Source: Methanoregulaceae archaeon
GTDB taxonomy: Archaea > Halobacteriota > Methanomicrobia > Methanomicrobiales > Methanospirillaceae
Assembly (NCBI GenBank): GCA_028679275.1
Contig: JAJRBV010000104.1
Coordinates: forward strand, 1-8,005
Direction of reading: 5' to 3'
DNA: 8,005 nt
Every line of letters begins with the position of its first letter. The stretch's first letter is position 1. Position numbers and translations under genes: made by a program. The notes under the pieces are model-generated. The model did no database searches. It was given only the letters and a program-made list of their open reading frames with translations, and was not told the DNA's origin. Positions 1 to 4,764 of this stretch are shown one piece after another.

Positions 1-574
1 GCATATATTTCCCGGAAGCATACCCCTCCCAGTGGCCGGTGCAGCCGCAGCCGCAGGGAAGATCATACGTGCTGTCAACATGGAAATGGCCAATCTCCGC
101 TGCATTGCCCTTCCTCCCGAGAAGAATCCTGCCTCCCGAGACAACCCCGCCACCGATGCCGGTTGAAACCGTCAGATAGACGACATCGCTCCTTCCCCGT
201 CCCTGGCCGTAAAACATCTCTCCAAGCACCCCGGCATGGCAGTCATTGACCATCCGTACCGGACAGTGAAAAATCCGGGAAATGGGGAGGGAGAGGGGCA
301 CATCCCGGAACGCCATGTTCGGGGGATTTACCAGCATTCCCTTCCTGATATCCACCGGTCCTGCAACAGAGAGGCCGATACCGGTGATCGGTTCAGGTTT
401 TGTTTCTTCCCAGATATCTGCAATAAGGTTTGAGAGAAAACCGGTAAGCCGTGACGGGTCGGTCTCCTTTGCAGGGGTCGGCGCTTCGCTCCTTTTTTCA
501 ATCCTCCCCCCTTCACTCACGATTGCCACCCGGGTCCTCGTTGCCCCCAGGTCAACTGCTATTACATGCCCCAT
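1..574 (-). CDS. ROK-family sugar kinase (glucokinase-like), 3' part outside window
   Basis: This frame is open from 574 to the left edge and gives the N-terminal 191 residues, about 60% of a usual ROK kinase of about 300 residues. ROK proteins phosphorylate hexoses or N-acyl-hexosamines with ATP in the cytoplasm; those with an added DNA-binding domain are repressors, but none is present here. Visible motifs are the phosphate-binding loop VDLGATRTR (residues 7-15), AGPVD (71-75), the catalytic Asp in VNDCHAG (D111), the glycine loop STGIGGGV (137-144), the substrate-binding NAAEIGH (157-163) and a zinc-site motif CGCGCTGHWE (174-183). In the usual CxCGxxGCxE form the third Cys is His here (H181). 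The start at 574 puts VIAVDLGAT at the usual distance from Met; an in-frame ATG at 604 would add ten residues without clear homology. The gene is transcribed divergently from the amidotransferase operon. The family is certain; the sugar is not, although glucose is a reasonable guess. Confidence 0.9.
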   Translation of the reverse strand, partial: MGHVIAVDLGATRTRVAIVSEGGRIEKRSEAPTPAKETDPSRLTGFLSNLIADIWEETKPEPITGIGLSVAGPVDIRKGMLVNPPNMAFRDVPLSLPISRIFHCPVRMVNDCHAGVLGEMFYGQGRGRSDVVYLTVSTGIGGGVVSGGRILLGRKGNAAEIGHFHVDSTYDLPCGCGCTGHWEGYASGKYM

Positions 575-663
575 GATATCTCGGGATTTATCCGGCCGGA
601 ACATAAGGGTCGCTGCCAATCCACAAAGGGTATGAAGGGGCGGGTGTCAGAGCTTTTATACAG
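575..663. other. divergent intergenic region
   Basis: This is the only real intergenic gap in the window. It separates the minus-strand ROK kinase from the plus-strand operon, so it should hold the promoters for both. The one clear element is an AT-rich box at 653-660. A stop codon (TAA, 604-606) closes the plus-strand reading frame upstream of 664, and no ATG, GTG or TTG occurs in that frame between them. No Shine-Dalgarno sequence precedes 664. No tRNA, inverted repeat or other operator-like structure was seen. Confidence 0.6.
653..660 (-). promoter_or_regulatory. TATA-like box (box A) of the ROK kinase gene
   Basis: The minus strand reads TATAAAAG. Archaeal box A lies about 26 bases before the transcription start, so initiation would fall near 630, leaving a leader of about 55 bases before the start at 574. 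The plus strand reads CTTTTATA, also TATA-like. In that orientation it would place a transcript start near 680, inside the first plus-strand gene, which fits only if that gene starts at ATG 700. The minus-strand reading is therefore preferred. This is an inference from sequence and spacing. Confidence 0.45.
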
Positions 664-1659
664 ATGGAACTGAAGGGCTGGGTAGAACTGGACGGGAGCA
701 TGCTCTCCTCCCGTGAACTATTAACCCTACTCATGGCCGATCCCCTCTCCGCCGCACGTTTCGGGGGCGAGTTTCTCCTCTCCTGGGACGGGTGTACTGC
801 CCGGGACCACTTCGGGATCATCCCGGGCCCCGTCCCGGCAGGGACCATCATCTGCAACGGGAAAGAGAGGGGAATGATATGCCCTGTTGTTCCGGCCATG
901 CCCCTTGAAGATGCTGTCATGAAAGCCGTTTCGCTCCGGAGTACCGAAGGAATCTGCGCCCTGTCCGGGGGCGTGGACTCATCACTGGTTGCATATCTGG
1001 CAAAACGCCCATGCCTGGCTGTCGGGCTTCCCGGATCCCATGACCTCACGCAGGCCCGACTGGCATCAGGGGCAATGAACCTTCCCTGCACCTGCATCGA
1101 AATTGCCCCGGAAGACGTGCGGGATGGCCTTGATGCAGTAATCAAGGTGATCCCGGAACCGACCCCGGTCAATACCGCGATTGCCATCACCATGTACCTG
1201 ATCACCCGCTCCGCACGGAAACTCGGCCACGAGCGGGTGCTGACCGGCCAGGGAGCAGATGAACTTTTCGGGGGGTATGCACGGTACCGGACCTGCACCG
1301 ATCCCGGATCGATGCTGGTGCGTGACTTTGCAGGACTTGCCCGACAGGGGCTCCGCGACCAGTCGGTTGCCGCTCTCAACGGAACCTATCTTTCCATGCC
1401 CTTCCTTGATGTCAGGGTGGTGCGCGCTGCCCGTTTGATCCCGGCCCGGGAGATGGTCAGGGATGGGGTTGGAAAATGGCCGCTCCGGGAGGTCGCAGCC
1501 CGGTATATTCCGCGTGAAATCGCATTTCACAGGAAAAAAGCCATGCAGTACGGGACCGGCATAGCAGAGGTGCTCAGGACATTTGCCCGTGACAATGGTT
1601 ATAAAAGGTCTTTACAAGGGTACTTAGATCAGATCAGAACGACCGGTGGAGGCGCGTAA
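664..1659 (+). CDS. asparagine-synthase-like PP-loop protein with remnant glutaminase domain
   Basis: This 331-residue protein matches the synthetase half of asparagine synthase AsnB, which activates aspartate as an AMP ester and amidates it. Residues 99-109 hold the ATP PP-loop ALSGGVDSSLV. TGQGADELFGGYARY (194-208) is the hallmark AsnB motif, followed by PFLD (246-249), KWPLREVA (271-278) and HRKKAMQYGTG (289-299), the C-terminal basic segment. AsnB of 500 to 600 residues begins with a Cys-nucleophile glutaminase domain. Here only about 85 residues precede the PP-loop region. Within them, RFGGEFLLSWDG-TARDHFGI (about 32-51) resembles the end of that domain, but there is no N-terminal Cys and most of the domain is absent. 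The protein should therefore use ammonia or a partner's ammonia, or have another role. ATG 664 is the first possible start and keeps GWVELDG; ATG 700 is an alternative. Its stop overlaps the gatC start, implying co-expression. Family is secure; the substrate is inferred. Confidence 0.85.
   Translation: MELKGWVELDGSMLSSRELLTLLMADPLSAARFGGEFLLSWDGCTARDHFGIIPGPVPAGTIICNGKERGMICPVVPAMPLEDAVMKAVSLRSTEGICALSGGVDSSLVAYLAKRPCLAVGLPGSHDLTQARLASGAMNLPCTCIEIAPEDVRDGLDAVIKVIPEPTPVNTAIAITMYLITRSARKLGHERVLTGQGADELFGGYARYRTCTDPGSMLVRDFAGLARQGLRDQSVAALNGTYLSMPFLDVRVVRAARLIPAREMVRDGVGKWPLREVAARYIPREIAFHRKKAMQYGTGIAEVLRTFARDNGYKRSLQGYLDQIRTTGGGA
1648..1652 (+). promoter_or_regulatory. ribosome binding site of gatC
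   Basis: GGAGG lies six bases before the gatC ATG, inside the last codons of the asparagine-synthase-like gene. It is a strong match to the 16S rRNA 3' end and supports the ATG at 1659 even though that start overlaps the upstream stop by one base (TAATG). Confidence 0.75.
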
Positions 1660-1928
1660 TGGTATCTGAGAGGGACGTACTGCACATCGCGGAGCTTGCC
1701 GATATCGGCATCGATAAAGAGGAACTGGCGGAGTTTACCGGCCGGTTCAACGAGATCCTTGACTATTTTGACATCCTCGACCAGGTCAGCGCGGATGAGA
1801 CCCGGGAGTCAGACCGCGCCAATGTCTTTCGTGAAGACGTTGTGGAACCTCCCCTCCCTGAAGAGGAAGTGCTGGCCAATAGCAGAGAGAAGGAAGACGG
1901 ATTTTTCAGGGCACCAAGGGTGATGTAA
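1659..1928 (+). CDS. gatC: aspartyl/glutamyl-tRNA amidotransferase subunit C
   Basis: GatC is the small subunit that wraps around and ties together GatA and GatB in the tRNA-dependent amidotransferase. The 89-residue length is typical (about 90 to 100). Family features are visible: the N-terminal helix VLHIAELADIGIDKEELAEFTGRFNEILDYFDILDQV (about 7-43), the linker with DETRESDRANVFREDVVEP (about 46-64), and the C-terminal SREKEDGFFRAPRVM (75-89), which matches the family's usual A-x-x-x-x-x-G-x-F-x-V-P/A-R-V ending. It starts one base inside the stop of the preceding gene and ends immediately against the gatA start. In archaea GatCAB mainly converts Asp-tRNA(Asn) to Asn-tRNA(Asn), because Gln-tRNA is made by GatDE. 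That assignment is from general knowledge, not from this sequence. Confidence 0.95.
   Translation: MVSERDVLHIAELADIGIDKEELAEFTGRFNEILDYFDILDQVSADETRESDRANVFREDVVEPPLPEEEVLANSREKEDGFFRAPRVM
1918..1924 (+). promoter_or_regulatory. ribosome binding site supporting the GTG start of gatA
   Basis: GGGTGAT lies within the last codons of gatC, four bases before the GTG at 1929. GGTGAT pairs with the usual archaeal 16S 3' end. It decides the start: the nearest ATG upstream in this frame (1923-1925) is the last gatC codon and is separated from gatA by TAA. Confidence 0.65.
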
Positions 1929-3227
1929 GTGGCTACGATCAGTTTTTCTCAAAAAGACGGGCATAACGCCTTTATCCCCACCCTCAGTGAGGCTGACACA
2001 GGACCAGGAGCCCTCTCAGGAATTCCCCTCGCAGGGCAAGACAATATCTCCACACGGGGACTACCCACCACCTGCGGTTCCCGGATTCTTGAAGGATATG
2101 TCCCGCCCTATGATGCCCATGTTGTTACGCTCCTGAAAAAAGCAGGGGCGGCGATTGTCGGAAAGACCAACATGGATGAGTTCGGGATGGGCACAACGAC
2201 AGAGAACAGTGCATTCGGGCCCACCAAAAACCCCGCAGATCCGTCCCGGGTTCCCGGCGGCTCATCAGGGGGAAGTGCCGCGGCGGTTGCTTCCGGTATG
2301 GTCCGGATGGCGCTTGGTACCGATACGGGAGGATCGATCCGGTGCCCTGCAGCGTTTTGCGGAATCGTCGGGCACAAACCCACCTACGGAAGGGTCTCCC
2401 GGTATGGCCTGATCGCATATGCAAATTCCCTCGAACAGATCGGACCCATGGCCCGGAGTGTCTCTGATATCTCCCTCCTCATGGAAGTCCTCTCAGGATA
2501 TGACCCCCGCGATTCAACCAGTATCAACTGCCCCTATTCTCACATCCCCGACCCGGAGATCCGGGGTCTGAAGATCGGCGTCCCGGAAGAGTACTTTGGC
2601 GAAGGGGTTGACGCGAAAGTCGCTTCGGTGGTCTGGGATGGTATCACGCTCCTTGAACGGAAAGGGGCGGAGGTCATCACCTGCCGGATACCGAGCATGG
2701 TATATGCCCTTGCTGCTTACTACGTGACCTGCACGAGCGAAGCAAGTTCCAACCTCGCACGGTTTGACGGAGTCCGTTACGGGCCCCCTGCCGACCCAAA
2801 ACTCCCGTGGCACGATGCGTTCCAGCAGCAGAGGAGGCACGGCTTCGGGATTGAAGTGAAACGACGAATCATGCTCGGGACATTCGCCCTCTCTTCAGGA
2901 TACTATGGGAAGTACTATGCAAAAGCACAGGCTGCACGCCAGCAGGTCCGGAATGATTTCCTGCGCCTCTTCAGGACCTTTGATGTTATTGCAGGCCCGA
3001 CCATGCCCACCGTTGCATTCCGGCTCGGGGAGAAGACCGACCCGCTCTCCATGTACCTCTCTGATATCCTGACCGTACCGGCCAACCTTGCAGGGATACC
3101 CGCAATCTCGGTGCCCTGCGGCACGTCTGATGGTCTCCCGGTAGGGCTCCAGATCATGGGCCCGCATTTCAAGGATGAGCGGGTGATCGATGTCGCATAC
3201 GCTTTTGAACAGGGGGTCTCGCGATGA
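1929..3227 (+). CDS. gatA: tRNA-dependent amidotransferase subunit A, catalytic lysine replaced
   Basis: GatA is the amidase-signature subunit that hydrolyses glutamine and passes ammonia to GatB. At 432 residues it is about 50 shorter than S. aureus GatA (485), all from the N-terminus; short forms seem usual in related methanogens (from memory). The core is plain: [23 protein letters not shown] (75-97), [15 protein letters not shown] (109-123) with the cis-Ser S112, [16 protein letters not shown] (130-145) with nucleophile S136, [24 protein letters not shown] (150-173), and the glutamine-pocket segments SSGYYGKYY and [20 protein letters not shown]. The third triad residue, the Lys of the GIPxAxKDN motif (K79 in S. 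aureus, 75 residues before the cis-Ser), falls at codon 37 (2037-2039), which reads CAA, Gln. K79 of this protein is not that lysine. The start is GTG, directly after gatC's TAA; the end overlaps gatB (ATGA). Identity is certain; glutaminase activity is doubtful if the base calls are right. Confidence 0.95.
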   Translation: MATISFSQKDGHNAFIPTLSEADTGPGALSGIPLAGQDNISTRGLPTTCGSRILEGYVPPYDAHVVTLLKKAGAAIVGKTNMDEFGMGTTTENSAFGPTKNPADPSRVPGGSSGGSAAAVASGMVRMALGTDTGGSIRCPAAFCGIVGHKPTYGRVSRYGLIAYANSLEQIGPMARSVSDISLLMEVLSGYDPRDSTSINCPYSHIPDPEIRGLKIGVPEEYFGEGVDAKVASVVWDGITLLERKGAEVITCRIPSMVYALAAYYVTCTSEASSNLARFDGVRYGPPADPKLPWHDAFQQQRRHGFGIEVKRRIMLGTFALSSGYYGKYYAKAQAARQQVRNDFLRLFRTFDVIAGPTMPTVAFRLGEKTDPLSMYLSDILTVPANLAGIPAISVPCGTSDGLPVGLQIMGPHFKDERVIDVAYAFEQGVSR

Positions 3228-4759
3228 CTGATACTGCAGGGGTTGCCGGGCAGGAGTCCAGATCGACGGACTTTTCCGATGATGAAGTGATCATAGGCCT
3301 TGAGATCCACTGTCAGCTTGATACCAGGACAAAGCTCTTCTGCGGCTGTTCTACCGATTACCGGGATGACAGGCCGAACTCCCATGTCTGCCCCGTCTGC
3401 CTCGGCCTGCCGGGTTCGCTCCCACGGGTGAACAAGAAAGCCATTGAGTTTGCCCTCCGGGTGGGAAAAGCCCTCAACTGCACGGTACCCGATGAGTCGG
3501 AATTCGCCCGGAAGAACTATTTCTACCCTGACCTGAACAAGGGCTTCCAGATCACCCAGTATGATAAACCTCTTGCTGTCAAAGGCTATCTTGATATCGA
3601 AGGTGAAGAAGGGGAGAAACGGATAAGGATCACCAGGGTGCATGTTGAGGAGGATCCGGGAAGGCTCGTCCACAAGGGGGGTGCCGACCGGGCGAAATAC
3701 ACCCTGGTCGATTACAACCGGGCAGGGATCCCTCTGATCGAGATCGTGACGGAGCCGGATCTCCGATCGCCAAAAGAGGCACGAAGGTTCCTGAACAAAC
3801 TCCGGGCAACCCTCGAATATCTCGGTGTTTTCGACAGCGAGAAGGAAGGGTCGCTCCGTGTCGACGCAAATATCTCCATACAGCCAAAGGGATGGTTTGG
3901 CCGGGAGGGCAGAGGTAAGGGAGACCGGGGCAGGGCTGAAGTCAAGAATATCTCCTCCTACAAGGGGGTTGAAAAAGCTCTCACCTTTGAGGTAACCCGC
4001 CAGAAGAATGCACTCCGGAGAGGGCAGAGACTGGAGACCGAGACCCGCCATTTTGTTGAGACACGCGGGATTACCACCTCGTCGCGGAGCAAGGAGATGG
4101 AACAGGATTACCGGTATTTCCCTGAGCCCGATCTCCTCCCGCTCAGGGTCTGTGACTTGGCTGCCGGGATCGTTCTTCCCGAACTCCCGGACGCCAGAAG
4201 GGCGCGGTTCCTGTCAGAGTACGGGTGCTCTCCGATTCATGCCAGGACCCTTACCGGAGATCTCAGGCTTGCCGAATTTTATGAACAGGTTGCCGGAAGC
4301 GACCCGATCCCTGCAGCGACCTGGGTTGCCGACACGCTCCTCGGGGAACTCAATTACCGGGACATGACGGTCAGCAGGGTCTCCCCGGTCTGGTTCCGTG
4401 ACCTTATCCTGCTCGTAAAGGAAGGGAGCGTCACCGACAAGGGGGGTGTTGAGGTATTGAGATCCCTCCTTGACCAGCTCAGGGAATCAGGATCATGCGA
4501 AACCCCGGATCAATGCGTCAGGAGGCTTGGCCTGAAAGTTCTTGAACGGACAGGAGGGGCGGGTGAAGAACAAGACCCGGTCACGAAGGCTTCAAGGGAG
4601 GCTGTCGCAGAGCACCCACAGGCTGTGGCCGATTTCCATGCCGGCAGGAAAGAGGCGTTCAACTTCCTTGTAGGACAGGTCATGAAAAAGACCCGGGGGC
4701 GTGCCAAGCCTGCCGACGTGAACCAAATCCTCCTGGGGATACTTGGAGAAGAGGACTGA
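3224..4759 (+). CDS. gatB: aspartyl/glutamyl-tRNA amidotransferase subunit B
   Basis: GatB binds the misacylated tRNA, phosphorylates its Asp or Glu side chain with ATP and amidates it with ammonia from GatA. The cradle domain starts with [12 protein letters not shown] (21-32); E27 and H29 match the conserved metal-site segment. A zinc site follows, CGC (40-42) and CPVC (56-59). Further hallmarks are [15 protein letters not shown] (138-152), [26 protein letters not shown] (161-186), [11 protein letters not shown] (208-218) and [13 protein letters not shown] (295-307). The helical and YqeY-like tail that grips the tRNA elbow ends in [29 protein letters not shown] (479-507). At 511 residues it is somewhat longer than usual (about 470 to 480). 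Part of the extra is an N-terminal extension of about 20 residues and part an insertion of about six residues, rich in Gly and Arg, at 224-236. The ATG start overlaps the gatA stop (ATGA), typical of translational coupling. Confidence 0.97.
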   Translation: MTDTAGVAGQESRSTDFSDDEVIIGLEIHCQLDTRTKLFCGCSTDYRDDRPNSHVCPVCLGLPGSLPRVNKKAIEFALRVGKALNCTVPDESEFARKNYFYPDLNKGFQITQYDKPLAVKGYLDIEGEEGEKRIRITRVHVEEDPGRLVHKGGADRAKYTLVDYNRAGIPLIEIVTEPDLRSPKEARRFLNKLRATLEYLGVFDSEKEGSLRVDANISIQPKGWFGREGRGKGDRGRAEVKNISSYKGVEKALTFEVTRQKNALRRGQRLETETRHFVETRGITTSSRSKEMEQDYRYFPEPDLLPLRVCDLAAGIVLPELPDARRARFLSEYGCSPIHARTLTGDLRLAEFYEQVAGSDPIPAATWVADTLLGELNYRDMTVSRVSPVWFRDLILLVKEGSVTDKGGVEVLRSLLDQLRESGSCETPDQCVRRLGLKVLERTGGAGEEQDPVTKASREAVAEHPQAVADFHAGRKEAFNFLVGQVMKKTRGRAKPADVNQILLGILGEED

Positions 4760-4764
4760 ACCCG

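Noticed and set aside
602..604. Upstream in-frame ATG for the ROK kinase
   Set aside because: It would add MFRPDKSRDI before the normal N-terminus; the conserved VIAVDLGAT motif is already at its usual distance from the ATG at 574. Not excluded, as neither start has a strong ribosome binding site.
588..1379. Open minus-strand frame of 263 codons opposite the AsnB-like gene
   Set aside because: It has no recognisable motif, is Ser/Arg/Pro-rich as expected for the antisense of a GC-rich gene, and lies wholly opposite a clear AsnB-family gene and the divergent promoter gap.
2163..2165. Lys79 of GatA as the catalytic lysine
   Set aside because: It has the same number as S. aureus K79, but it lies in the [11 protein letters not shown] motif, only 33 residues before the cis-Ser. 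The catalytic lysine sits 75 residues before the cis-Ser, which is codon 37.
2915..4051. Open minus-strand frame of 378 codons across gatA and gatB
   Set aside because: It spans two strongly conserved genes on the other strand, shows no family signature, and is explained by high GC content.
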